NCBI GenBank assembly: GCA_028688015.1
Contig: JAQTZB010000003.1
Location: 1-64,000 of the forward strand
Reading direction: 5' to 3'
DNA from: Elusimicrobiales bacterium
GTDB taxonomy: Bacteria; Elusimicrobiota; Elusimicrobia; Elusimicrobiales; UBA9959
DNA length: 64,000 nucleotides
The notes under the pieces are model-generated. The model was not told where the DNA came from and did not search any database. It saw only the letters and a list, made by a program, of their open reading frames with translations. How positions within the stretch are numbered: position 1 is the first letter of the stretch; every line of letters starts with the position of its first letter. Shown here piece by piece: positions 1 through 6,678 of the stretch. The translations under genes were made by a program, and so were the position numbers.

Positions 1-99
1 ATGGATTACGATCTCGGGTACTTTGACTTTGAGGGAAAAAGATTTGAGCCCATCGGGAATCCCTTTGGGCTCAAAGTGTTACCTATGTATCCGGTATAA
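1..99 (+). CDS. C-terminal fragment of a protein, possibly a transposase
   Basis: An open frame enters from the left window edge and stops at 97-99. The visible tail (about 32 residues, ending LKVLPMYPV) cannot be assigned by itself. The stop lies inside a 25-nt tandem repeat of the type often seen at the ends of IS481/IS3-like insertion sequences, so this may be the end of an IS transposase lying outside the adjacent tRNA-Gly island. The ATG at position 1 is probably internal. The transposase identity is an inference from memory of such ends; confidence is low. Confidence 0.3.
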   Translation: MDYDLGYFDFEGKRFEPIGNPFGLKVLPMYPV

Positions 100-125
100 T
101 GTGTTACCGGTGTGTCCGGTATACA
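76..125. repeat. 25-nt tandem repeat, two copies
   Basis: Unit 1 (76-100) and unit 2 (101-125) both have GTGTTACC, six variable bases, then TCCGGTATA; 20 of 25 positions agree. The repeat starts inside the coding end of the upstream fragment and stops 8 nt before the left att copy. It may be the terminal region of an insertion sequence. Confidence 0.6.
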
Positions 126-133
126 CCATCAGA

Positions 134-182
134 TTTTGGAGCGGGCGATGGGAATCGAACCCACGTCTCAACCTTGGCAAGG
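134..182 (-). repeat. Left att site (attL/R), partial tRNA-Gly copy
   Basis: 49 nt identical to 6533-6581. It covers the CCA end, acceptor 3' strand, T arm, variable region and the 3' half of the anticodon arm of tRNA-Gly. The sequence then diverges, so it is not a functional tRNA gene but the displaced tRNA 3' end left by integration. Confidence 0.93.
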
Positions 183-278
183 CCCCCGAACAACTTAGAA
201 GGTCTTTGATGGTTTTAGTTTCTCATTGGAGAAACCGCATTCCTCCGCCAATTCTGTTTTACCGCTTTTGACCATTTT

Positions 279-308
279 GGACACCCGATGGGCACCAAAA
301 TGGACACC
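279..308 (+). other. GGACACC repeats near left end (candidate integrase arm sites)
   Basis: GGACACC at 279-285, GGGCACC at 290-296 and GGACACC at 302-308 are spaced 11-12 nt, about one helical turn. The same heptamer occurs twice, also 12 nt apart, near the other end (6433-6451). Short direct repeats at both ends of an island are typical of arm-type binding sites of lambda-like integrases; that role is inferred. Confidence 0.45.
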
Positions 309-332
309 ACGACAGAACACTTCCCGACCTTA

Positions 333-1463
333 TTATTTCCACTTCTGCTTTACGGCACAAACCGGGCTACTATCTCTTTTAAAAATCCTAGCTTGCCCAG
401 AACTCAACAACTCCACCGAGATATTTCCAGAACAAATGTCATCTTTTTGCACGCCCAAAGAATCAATAAAACCCGAAATATCCCCACTCTTCCCTGAATT
501 CAACTGCGTCTTAATAAATTTATGCAAACTTTTGCCAGACAGACCTGCTTTTTCACATGAAGGAGCTTTATTAATGCAATACAAGTCCATCCCACTATTA
601 ATTATTCCCTTAATCACATTTTTATGGGGATGATTATAAGTGTTTCTCGGTCCAGCAGAGATAATTGCATATGTAGGATATGTTGGACTTGATGCTGGCT
701 TTGATAGCTTTGGCCACAATTTTCTACTAATCTCATTGCTGCCATGGTGCGGCACACTAACGACATCGGCACATAATGGCTTCCCACCCTTATATATCGA
801 TGAGCCTCCCACCAAGTCTCCTCCGACAAAGAAACAAGCATTCCCGAAGCGAAGCTGAAACACTAGAGTAGTATGGTTCCAATTTATATTATCCCCTCGT
901 TCTGATGGGGATGAAGCCAACTTCTCTAGCACACGAAGAAGCCATTGGAAAAATTCCTGGCATCCCTTATTTTCTGGGAATAAGAACTGAATATTCAAGT
1001 CCCCAAAAATCACTTCACTATTCCACGCAAGCGGGGCTTGTTTTAGCTTCGGTATCCCAAGTTTTTGAATTAAAGATTCAATTTTCGCTAACTCTTTGCG
1101 GACAAAAGTAGCATTAGAAGATGAGTCTGTAAATTTATACTTACCGAATCCGAACGGGACAAGCTGGACTAGTTTCTCTATTGTCCGGCCATTACCTGAG
1201 AAATGTTCCAACACCTTACTCAAGCCGAAATAATGGTCCGCATCTAAGTGCGTGATTATCACAGCACTAAGTGTTGTTACCTTCTTTTCTATTAGGAAAT
1301 CAAGAACAGGTGGCGCGGGATTGACTTTTGAAACACTATGGCAATCTATAAGTATATACTTCGGAACTGCGGCATCAGAAAAACATTCCAGACAAATTGA
1401 ATTCCCCTGTCCAACATTAAAAAAATGGATGAGAACCTTTGCAATGTCCCTTTTACTTGCCAA
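333..1463 (-). CDS. ComEC-like metallo-beta-lactamase-fold protein
   Basis: A 376-aa protein of the ComEC/Rec2 branch of the metallo-beta-lactamase fold. Visible motifs in order are FFNVGQGN (14-21), the metal-binding THLDADHYFG (71-80; H72, D74, D76, H77), VGGD (213-216), VPHHGS (237-242) and SAGPRNTYNHPH (269-280). It lacks the membrane channel of ComEC and has no signal peptide, so it is probably a soluble hydrolase, perhaps acting on nucleic acid or nucleotides. The start is a TTG with GAGGG seven bases upstream, overlapping the preceding gene by 11 nt. It is the last gene of a three-gene cargo operon in the island. The family is clear; the substrate and biological role are not. Confidence 0.82.
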   Translation of the reverse strand: MASKRDIAKVLIHFFNVGQGNSICLECFSDAAVPKYILIDCHSVSKVNPAPPVLDFLIEKKVTTLSAVIITHLDADHYFGLSKVLEHFSGNGRTIEKLVQLVPFGFGKYKFTDSSSNATFVRKELAKIESLIQKLGIPKLKQAPLAWNSEVIFGDLNIQFLFPENKGCQEFFQWLLRVLEKLASSPSERGDNINWNHTTLVFQLRFGNACFFVGGDLVGGSSIYKGGKPLCADVVSVPHHGSNEISRKLWPKLSKPASSPTYPTYAIISAGPRNTYNHPHKNVIKGIINSGMDLYCINKAPSCEKAGLSGKSLHKFIKTQLNSGKSGDISGFIDSLGVQKDDICSGNISVELLSSGQARIFKRDSSPVCAVKQKWK

Positions 1464-1926
1464 GAATATCCCTCAGTTTTTTTATATCCTCATCAATCTT
1501 CACCCGAGGAATAATATTTTCTTTGCTTGAGACAAAAGGAGCAGGGAATCCGACAAGCCGCATTTTTTGCTTGCCATCTTTTTCAATGAGGCTTGCGCGA
1601 TATCTGGCACCTTCGGCAATTGTGGATGGGTCCCCCCACTCCGACATGAGCGACTTCGGGACATTATAAATCTCCTGTCGCCCATTGGACTCAACTATCA
1701 AAAGCTTCACAATGTCAGATTCAAAACCTACGATTTCCCCCTCACCAAACGCAACTTCTTTCTCCCCCCATAGAAGGCTCCCTGAGTCAGAACTCCCGCC
1801 GCCACCCGTAAGATTCACGTCCGGCTTTCTAGTTTGATTCGCAGTTTTTAGATTAAACTGCCCTGCATACATAGTGGAGTCTTCCACCTTCACATATTCC
1901 GGAGGTGTATCTATTGCTATTGCCAT
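1453..1926 (-). CDS. Hypothetical protein, middle gene of island cargo operon
   Basis: 157 aa, not recognised. The N-terminal 50 residues look disordered and include a GGGGSS stretch. Residues 55-120 look like small beta strands (GEGEIVGFESDIVKLLIVE, then a YRASL strand), and the C-terminus is a short charged helix (KIDEDIKKLRDILG). This could be a small adaptor between its partners. The ATG follows GGAG at 8 nt. It overlaps the upstream gene by 10 nt and the downstream MBL gene by 11 nt, so the three products are likely made together. Confidence 0.7.
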   Translation of the reverse strand: MAIAIDTPPEYVKVEDSTMYAGQFNLKTANQTRKPDVNLTGGGGSSDSGSLLWGEKEVAFGEGEIVGFESDIVKLLIVESNGRQEIYNVPKSLMSEWGDPSTIAEGARYRASLIEKDGKQKMRLVGFPAPFVSSKENIIPRVKIDEDIKKLRDILGK

Positions 1927-2627
1927 TTGCCGGTCTCCAAATAATTTACGTGCCTCTTTATAAAATTCACCGCCATATCGTATGTCTCAGTAATATGCTC
2001 TTCTATTTTAAAATCTTTCGCGGGCAAGTCCACCCGGTAAAAATCCAAGTCATACATAAGGCCCGGAATCTGTTGCTCAGCGGATTTAAATTTATGATAG
2101 CGTGCCGCAACATCCTTCGTCGAAACAAAGCTTCCAAAACGCAAGAACCACTTGTTATCCGGGACCGAAACATGCGAATATAGTCCAGCTTCAGAAACAG
2201 GGGGTTCTTTTTTAGAAAAATCAGGAGCAATTGGCAGATATTTATATAGAAGATTTTTATAGAACTCAGCTTTTTTAGGTTCACTTTCTTGCGCTATAAC
2301 ATAATACCTTAGACCTACCCGACCAATTTCCTTAAAATTACTTTGGCTGTAAGCAAAATCCAATATTTCCTTTAACTCTGGAATCCCCCCCATAAAATTA
2401 TACGCGTTCTCTTTGCCATACCAATGCCGCAATGGCTCAAACACATATTCCCTACAAGTCTCCTCATCTATCAATCTCGCAGGATTTAAGGTAAATTTTT
2501 CAAATTTGGAATAAAACTTTTCCACCACAGCCGTATTGGAAAGATTATCCGTGCTTTTATCCGTCCGTAAGGGTTTATACCTTAACTCAAGGATAAAGTG
2601 CTTAACAAAGAATTTATCTATTGCCAT
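1917..2627 (-). CDS. Hypothetical protein, weakly TIGR04255-like
   Basis: 236 aa, first gene of the three-gene cargo operon. No firm assignment. The segments EIGRVGLRYYVIAQE (about 95-110) and MYDLDFYRVDL near the C-terminus, followed by a long helix, resemble the layout of the sporadic TIGR04255 family, whose function is unknown. No signal peptide or membrane segment is visible. The ATG is preceded by AGGA. Transcription must start in the divergent region 2628-2843. The resemblance is a memory-based inference and needs a profile search. Confidence 0.65.
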   Translation of the reverse strand: MAIDKFFVKHFILELRYKPLRTDKSTDNLSNTAVVEKFYSKFEKFTLNPARLIDEETCREYVFEPLRHWYGKENAYNFMGGIPELKEILDFAYSQSNFKEIGRVGLRYYVIAQESEPKKAEFYKNLLYKYLPIAPDFSKKEPPVSEAGLYSHVSVPDNKWFLRFGSFVSTKDVAARYHKFKSAEQQIPGLMYDLDFYRVDLPAKDFKIEEHITETYDMAVNFIKRHVNYLETGKWQ

Positions 2628-2843
2628 TTATGTTTTTTCCTAACCCACTACATTTTATCAAATTCATTAGTCGCTTCCTTGGCCAATTAGCCGCCCGGGC
2701 TGTTATCCGGGGGCGGCCCTTAAGCCGCACCTGGATAGCGGAGCGGGAGGGCGGCGTATTGAGAGCGCGAGCTGACACAACACCTTCCCCACATAGATGG
2801 CTCTGCCTCCTCTCCCCTTGCAGCAATGTAGTAGAATTTTGAG
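2628..2843. promoter_or_regulatory. Divergent intergenic region with GC-rich hairpin
   Basis: 216 nt between the cargo operon (leftward) and the HTH-tailed gene (rightward), so it must hold both promoters. A GC-rich patch stands out from the AT-rich island, with an imperfect hairpin at 2690-2717 (GCCGCCC/GGGCGGC arms plus a CGG/CCG extension). I see no convincing -35/-10 pair for either gene. Confidence 0.45.
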
Positions 2844-3620
2844 ATGGAAATAGGATTTGCTATCGGGAAGACCTCTGGGGGCGAGTTCAACCCCAACTTT
2901 ACTCTCGTTTCTATTGTCCGCACCTATGACGACATACGGAAAGCCGAGCAGACCGGATTAGTCGGGCACACCAGGTCTTTCTTCAATTTCATTCAGGCAC
3001 TCAGCAGGAATCCTGCTTTTACCAAGGAAATCCTCGGCATCAGGAAGGAACTAAAATTACCCACCTCTGGCCTACCCTTCAACAAGTATCTTTCGTTCAA
3101 TGATTTTGTTAGCAAGAACATTAAAAGCAATATTCCCATCATTCAGCGGTTCTTGGGGAAAAACAAGCTTCGCAATTCCTTTGCATACCCCCCCGAACTG
3201 GACAAGTGCCTATACGACATAGTCTTTTACGGCATTGTCTCTCCCTTCTCAGCGGTGCAATCGTCAATTGCTTGGAATCCTTCCATATCCTCCCCCGTGG
3301 AGTGCATCGAACTTAGCATCTTCGCGCCAGTTACCAAGCATGCCCTGCATAAGTTCATAGATAGGAACTGGAAAGATATTTCGTCATCAATGAGACGCTT
3401 AGAGCAAAAGCCAACCGCTGACTTTTCTCAGATTAGCCCCAGGGATTTTGAGATTGTAGACCTTAGAGACCAAAAGAAATTTACTTTCTCTAAGATTGCA
3501 GAAGTTCTCTCAGATAAATACGGCGAAGATGATGTTGATGCCACCATCAACCGAGACTCTGTAAAGACAGCCTACACCCGCACAAAGAAGAAGATTATAG
3601 ATATCTTCAAATCCAAGTAA
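2844..3620 (+). CDS. Hypothetical island protein with C-terminal HTH-like tail
   Basis: 258 aa, unrecognised. The C-terminal 55 residues contain FTFSKIAEVLSDKYGEDD, then SVKTAYTRTKKKI, which reads like a sigma-70 region 4 or similar helix-turn-helix. The N-terminal 200 residues have no familiar motif. It could be a DNA-binding regulator of the divergent cargo operon, but that rests only on position and the tail. The ATG has no strong ribosome-binding site. A long inverted repeat follows the stop codon by 7 nt. Confidence 0.65.
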   Translation: MEIGFAIGKTSGGEFNPNFTLVSIVRTYDDIRKAEQTGLVGHTRSFFNFIQALSRNPAFTKEILGIRKELKLPTSGLPFNKYLSFNDFVSKNIKSNIPIIQRFLGKNKLRNSFAYPPELDKCLYDIVFYGIVSPFSAVQSSIAWNPSISSPVECIELSIFAPVTKHALHKFIDRNWKDISSSMRRLEQKPTADFSQISPRDFEIVDLRDQKKFTFSKIAEVLSDKYGEDDVDATINRDSVKTAYTRTKKKIIDIFKSK

Positions 3621-3627
3621 GCCCCTA

Positions 3628-3675
3628 GCGCACTAGTAACATAGGGTCATAAGAACTTATGTTCCACTAGTGCGC
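3628..3675. repeat. Long inverted repeat after the 2844-3620 gene
   Basis: GCGCACTAGT (3628-3637) pairs perfectly with ACTAGTGCGC (3666-3675). Next to these AACATA pairs with TATGTT, with a two-base CC bulge and a 14-nt loop. No T-run follows, so it does not look like a standard intrinsic terminator. It may be a protein-binding palindrome, a processing hairpin or part of an origin or transfer site. Confidence 0.7.
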
Positions 3676-3859
3676 CCACACATATCCCAACGGCTGCACC
3701 TTAATATACTTTCCTCATGGAGACACATGAGAGAGGATTCAAGGCAACATCCGGGCGCGCCCCGCTCCGTGCCCGCGCGGGCTCAATGCCCCGCGAGGCC
3801 GGGGCGCAGCGCGCCCTACTTGATAATCTTGTTTAACATATTTCAAACGGAGAGGATTT
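3676..3859. other. Gene-free spacer with GC-rich hairpins
   Basis: 184 nt without a credible gene. Around 3750-3820 a GC-rich patch contains short palindromes (GCCCGCGCGGGC and GCCCCGCGAGGCCGGGGC) unlike the surrounding AT-rich island. The last 30 nt are AT-rich and end in a GGAGAGG ribosome-binding site for the next gene. Confidence 0.5.
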
Positions 3860-4252
3860 ATGAAAAGCAAAGAACAACTGATATTACGCATTCAATTAAT
3901 GGGCTGCCAGCTTAATTTTAAGCCCTATTGGGATACCGAATCGCACAGTATTCTTCTTGAGGTTCGAAAACCCGCTCAAATCATAGATGGACAACTCACT
4001 GGCTCGCAAATCGATGTATACGACGATAGGACATTTCGAGCCTGGACACCCCAAACAACAAAAGCGAACCGCTACTCACGTATTCATAGCCTGATAATTC
4101 GAAACCTCGATGGAGAATGCGAGCTATTTGTGCCCGCTGCAAAGGCGGACGAGATACTCCCGCATTTTGGGGCCATAGTAAAGCGCTCCTGTTCTGAGGC
4201 TACTAAGGCTATTTTAAAGCTCTTTGGCGAAAAAAAACGCTCGCAGGAATGA
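3860..4252 (+). CDS. Hypothetical island protein
   Basis: 130 aa, not recognised. It is soluble, without signal or membrane segments, and ends in a lysine/arginine-rich tail. The ATG is preceded by a good GGAGAGG site 7-8 nt upstream. It is followed after 10 nt by the excisionase-like gene and is probably co-transcribed with it. Position next to the HTH and integrase genes suggests a role in maintenance or regulation of the island, but nothing in the protein shows this. Confidence 0.65.
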   Translation: MKSKEQLILRIQLMGCQLNFKPYWDTESHSILLEVRKPAQIIDGQLTGSQIDVYDDRTFRAWTPQTTKANRYSRIHSLIIRNLDGECELFVPAAKADEILPHFGAIVKRSCSEATKAILKLFGEKKRSQE

Positions 4253-4262
4253 GGTTTTAGAC

Positions 4263-4538
4263 ATGTCACCAATCAATCCTATGCCAAACACCCCCGACCA
4301 ACACCAAGCAGCAGAAAATATGCCCCCGCGATTAATTAATGTAAAGCAATTGTCCGCTTATCTATCAATGCCTGTGGCAACGATATACACCTATGTGCAT
4401 ACCAAGAAGATACCCGATTCCTGTATAAAGCGAATCGGGCGGGCGCTAAGGTTCGATGTGGGGCAGGTGAATGTCTGGATTAACGGGATTTCTGCTGCTC
4501 AACCCACCGCTCTAGGGCATAAACAATCTGCTCATTAA
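4263..4538 (+). CDS. Excisionase-like / MerR-type HTH DNA-binding protein
   Basis: 91 aa from the ATG at 4263, chosen because it follows GAGG and avoids overlap with the upstream gene; a longer start at 4224 is possible. The core (LINVKQLSAYLSMPVATIYTYV, then IKRIGRALRFDVGQVNVWI) is a typical winged helix of the excisionase/AlpA-type helix_turn_helix family, with the 'vxxlaxylxvsxxtvyxxv ... rigr.lrf....v..wl' pattern. Such proteins bend DNA at att sites to favour excision, or regulate integrase genes. The 3' end overlaps the opposite-strand RHH gene. Confidence 0.8.
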   Translation: MSPINPMPNTPDQHQAAENMPPRLINVKQLSAYLSMPVATIYTYVHTKKIPDSCIKRIGRALRFDVGQVNVWINGISAAQPTALGHKQSAH

Positions 4539-4641
4539 GGGAGCGGCGCTCTTTTTCAGATATGGCCTTCAGTTCCTCTCTAAGGGTTTTGGGATACCTC
4601 AGGGTAACTGTGACAAGTTCTTTGCTTTTTTCCTTAGCCAT
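4480..4641 (-). CDS. Small ribbon-helix-helix (Arc/CopG-like) protein, 53 aa
   Basis: Translation from the ATG at 4641 to the TAA at 4480 gives a clean 53-aa protein. ELVTVTLRYPKTLREELKAI is a beta strand then helix, followed by ERRSLNEQIVYALERWVEQQ. This is the standard Arc-like RHH fold, which dimerises and binds DNA with its strand. It overlaps the tail of the excisionase gene on the opposite strand and is divergent from the integrase, whose promoter lies in the intervening 102 nt. It probably represses the integrase or itself; it could also be an orphan antitoxin, but no toxin is adjacent. Confidence 0.8.
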   Translation of the reverse strand: MAKEKSKELVTVTLRYPKTLREELKAISEKERRSLNEQIVYALERWVEQQKSR

Positions 4642-4685
4642 ACCTCAATTATATCAAAGACAATCAAACAGCTACCAATGTGGTA

Positions 4686-4714
4686 TTGAAATGGAATCAG
4701 AGTGATGGTATAAT
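4686..4714 (+). promoter_or_regulatory. Sigma70-like promoter of the integrase gene
   Basis: TTGAAA (4686-4691), 17-nt spacer, TATAAT (4709-4714), which is near consensus. The integrase ATG lies 30 nt after the -10 box. The site lies between the divergent RHH gene and the integrase, a natural place for repression. Confidence 0.8.
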
Positions 4715-4743
4715 AATGGTGTCACTTTGAAACCATTCAAACT

Positions 4744-5799
4744 ATGGCAATATTTAAGAAGCAGGACACCTGGTGGATAGATTACTACGCCAATGGCACG
4801 CGTAAGCGAGAAAAGATTGGAACAAGCCACAAACTCGCCCAGGAAGTCTTAGCCAAGCGCAAGGTGGAGATTGCGGAAGGCAAATTCTTTCCAGAGCGGC
4901 AGAAGAAGACTATTTCCTTTTCTGAAATGGCAGACCTTTATTGGGAACTGCATGGGAAGCAAGTTCCAAGCGCGGTCGGCATCTTTTACCATTTAAAGCA
5001 ACTGAAAGCCTTTTTCGCCTCCAAACCCCTTGAACAGATTTCTGTTCCCGATGTTCTCCAATACCTCAACGGCATTAAGGAAAAGTGTTCGGCAGCAACC
5101 GCAAACCGACATCACAATGTTTTAAGGGCAATCTTTAATCGCGCTATTGAGTGGGAAAAGCACGACGGCAGGAATCCTGCCGCAAAAGTTAAGCAGTTCA
5201 GGGTAGAGAATTCTCGAACCAAGTTCCTTGAAAATGAGGATATAACAAGGCTTTTAGCTGTCTGTGATGCTGAAGTTCAGCCAATAGTGATTTTTGCGTT
5301 GCTTACCGGAATGAGACGGGGCGAAATAGTCGGGCTCCGTTGGGAGCATATAGACCTCGCCAATGGGGTTATCCATGTCCTTAAGACCAAATCAGGGGAA
5401 CCACGCGAAATCCCAATAGCGGCTAAGCTACGGGTCTTAATCGAGTCTATACGGAAGGGAGACGGCGGCAGGGTGTTCAATATTTCAACCAGGGCGCTTA
5501 ACCGCCACTTCACTAAGGCCCTATTGTTAGCAGGGATACAAGATTTCCGTTTTCATGACCTGAGGCACACCTTCGCCTCTCACTTCATCATGCGAACAAA
5601 TGACCTTCCCGCTACCCAAAAGCTTTTGGGGCACAAATCCCCCCGCATGACTCAGCGTTACGCCCACCTATCCAAGGGACACTTACAAGTGGAAATGCAA
5701 ATCTTTGATTCGGGGTGGACAGATATATGGACAGAGAATGACGCTACGAAATTAATCCAAAAACACGAACCGACCATTTTGAACAATCACATTATTTGA
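4744..5799 (+). CDS. int: Site-specific tyrosine recombinase (integrase)
   Basis: 351 aa, phage-integrase family. It has an N-terminal AP2-like arm-binding segment (WWIDYYANGTRKREKIG), a SAM-like core-binding domain (about 55-150) and a C-terminal catalytic domain. Visible catalytic residues are the Arg in LLTGMRRGEIVGLRW, HDLRHTFASHF (HxxR), LLGHKSPRMTQRYAHLS (His and nucleophilic Tyr) and a Lys in the KTKSGEPREIPI hairpin. Full length with an intact active site, so probably functional. It is the likely enzyme for insertion into tRNA-Gly. The 3' end overlaps the convergent HEPN-like gene by 48 nt. Confidence 0.95.
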   Translation: MAIFKKQDTWWIDYYANGTRKREKIGTSHKLAQEVLAKRKVEIAEGKFFPERQKKTISFSEMADLYWELHGKQVPSAVGIFYHLKQLKAFFASKPLEQISVPDVLQYLNGIKEKCSAATANRHHNVLRAIFNRAIEWEKHDGRNPAAKVKQFRVENSRTKFLENEDITRLLAVCDAEVQPIVIFALLTGMRRGEIVGLRWEHIDLANGVIHVLKTKSGEPREIPIAAKLRVLIESIRKGDGGRVFNISTRALNRHFTKALLLAGIQDFRFHDLRHTFASHFIMRTNDLPATQKLLGHKSPRMTQRYAHLSKGHLQVEMQIFDSGWTDIWTENDATKLIQKHEPTILNNHII

Positions 5800-6369
5800 G
5801 CACACCCATTTGGGGATTGGTTTTCTGCTTTGGAGATAAAAGTGGGCAAGAATCTGTCCAGCAATTTGAGGATACTCATCCGCATCTGTCCTCAATATTT
5901 CTGCTGCTTTCTCTGAAAAATCCTTTGGCTTTGGGTGAACAATAAAGTGCCGATAATCCCGAAGAAATATTTTAAACTTTGCCCATAGCGGCTCATTTAG
6001 ATACGAAATATTGTCATATCCGTTTATATAACAAAGCGAATCTATATCGTATAACAATCCTTCACCTTTGCTGCCTGTGCGTTTTAATTCCTTCCCTTCA
6101 AACTTAAATTTTTCCAAAAATCGGCTATAAAGCAGTTTTGCAAGCGAAGTCGCATCATTTTTGCTGTTTTTAAATCGAAACAGATTCATTTTCACATAAG
6201 CTTCAACAGCCATATAGCTAAACAATAGAATCTCTGCATTACGACCGAACAAAACCTCAAACCTTCCCTTATCTACTGTTTTATAAAAAGTTCGCATTTC
6301 AAATGCATTTGCCTTGGCAGTTAGCAGATATACTTTCGACAAATGCAGGGGAATTACAGTCGGTTCCAT
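5752..6369 (-). CDS. HEPN-like protein with RX4H motif
   Basis: 205 aa, unnamed. Residues near 140 read LRDYRHFIVHPKPKDF. The RHFIVH segment fits the RX4-6H signature of HEPN domains, which are often RNases in toxin-antitoxin, abortive infection and CRISPR systems. The middle (EILLFSYMAVEAYVKMNLF) would be one of the helices of the bundle. No antitoxin such as a MNT nucleotidyltransferase is adjacent. It overlaps the integrase tail in the convergent direction. The motif is visible; RNase or defence activity is an inference. Confidence 0.6.
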   Translation of the reverse strand: MEPTVIPLHLSKVYLLTAKANAFEMRTFYKTVDKGRFEVLFGRNAEILLFSYMAVEAYVKMNLFRFKNSKNDATSLAKLLYSRFLEKFKFEGKELKRTGSKGEGLLYDIDSLCYINGYDNISYLNEPLWAKFKIFLRDYRHFIVHPKPKDFSEKAAEILRTDADEYPQIAGQILAHFYLQSRKPIPKWVCSNNVIVQNGRFVFLD

Positions 6370-6432
6370 GTTTATTCGTCCTAGTCTATGGCAACTCTAG
6401 ATTCACAAAGAATACTACTTTGACATGCCCTT

Positions 6433-6451
6433 GGACACCTATACGGACACC
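6433..6451 (+). other. GGACACC repeats near right end (candidate integrase arm sites)
   Basis: GGACACC at 6433-6439 and 6445-6451, 12 nt apart and in the same orientation as the trio at 279-308. It lies about 80 nt inside the right att copy. Arm-site function is inferred. Confidence 0.45.
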
Positions 6452-6532
6452 AACGCATGTAATTTCCACAGACCATAGCAAAATAGAAACGGCAGACTTC
6501 TATAGTCTGCCGTCGTAGAAACTTCTTTAAAG

Positions 6533-6581
6533 TTTTGGAGCGGGCGATGGGAATCGAACCCACGTCTCAACCTTGGCAAGG
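6533..6581 (-). repeat. Right att site within tRNA-Gly
   Basis: Perfect 49-nt copy of 134-182, covering the 3' half of the intact tRNA-Gly gene and 3 nt beyond CCA. Integration keeps the tRNA intact on this side. Confidence 0.93.
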
Positions 6582-6609
6582 TCGCGTTCTACCATTGAAC
6601 CACGCCCGC
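6536..6609 (-). tRNA. tRNA-Gly (anticodon GCC)
   Basis: 74 nt with encoded CCA. The acceptor GCGGGCG pairs with CGCCCGC, discriminator U. The D arm contains GGTTCAATGGTAGAAC, the anticodon stem CGACC/GGTTG closes the loop TTGCCAA with anticodon GCC, and the T loop contains GGTTCGATTCC. It is the host attachment site of the island. Confidence 0.96.
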
Positions 6610-6643
6610 TTAATGCCAACTACTACTTGGATATTTTAGCAAA

Positions 6644-6678
6644 AAGGGCGGCATTTTTGGAATACCGCCCTTTTTTAA
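6644..6678 (-). terminator. Rho-independent terminator of the NCS2 permease gene
   Basis: AAGGGCGG and CCGCCCTT arms around a 13-nt loop, with A/T runs on both sides, so it can work for both strands. It directly follows the permease stop codon. Confidence 0.85.

Larger units (their letters stand above)
134..6581. mobile_element. Integrated island in tRNA-Gly(GCC), 6.4 kb
   Basis: A 49-bp perfect direct repeat (134-182 and 6533-6581) bounds the element. The right copy belongs to an intact tRNA-Gly gene and the left copy is an orphan 3' tRNA fragment, the classic outcome of integration by a tyrosine recombinase. Inside are such a recombinase (4744-5799), an excisionase-like HTH protein, a ribbon-helix-helix protein, several orphan genes and no core genes. 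The DNA is visibly AT-richer than the flanking chromosome, apart from short GC-rich patches near 2690-2790 and 3750-3820. No replication, conjugation or phage structural genes are seen, so it is a small integrative or satellite-type island rather than a complete phage or ICE. Confidence 0.93.

Noticed and set aside
134-182. Second tRNA-Gly gene
   Set aside because: Only the 3' half of a tRNA is present; the D arm and 5' acceptor strand are missing, so it is an att remnant.
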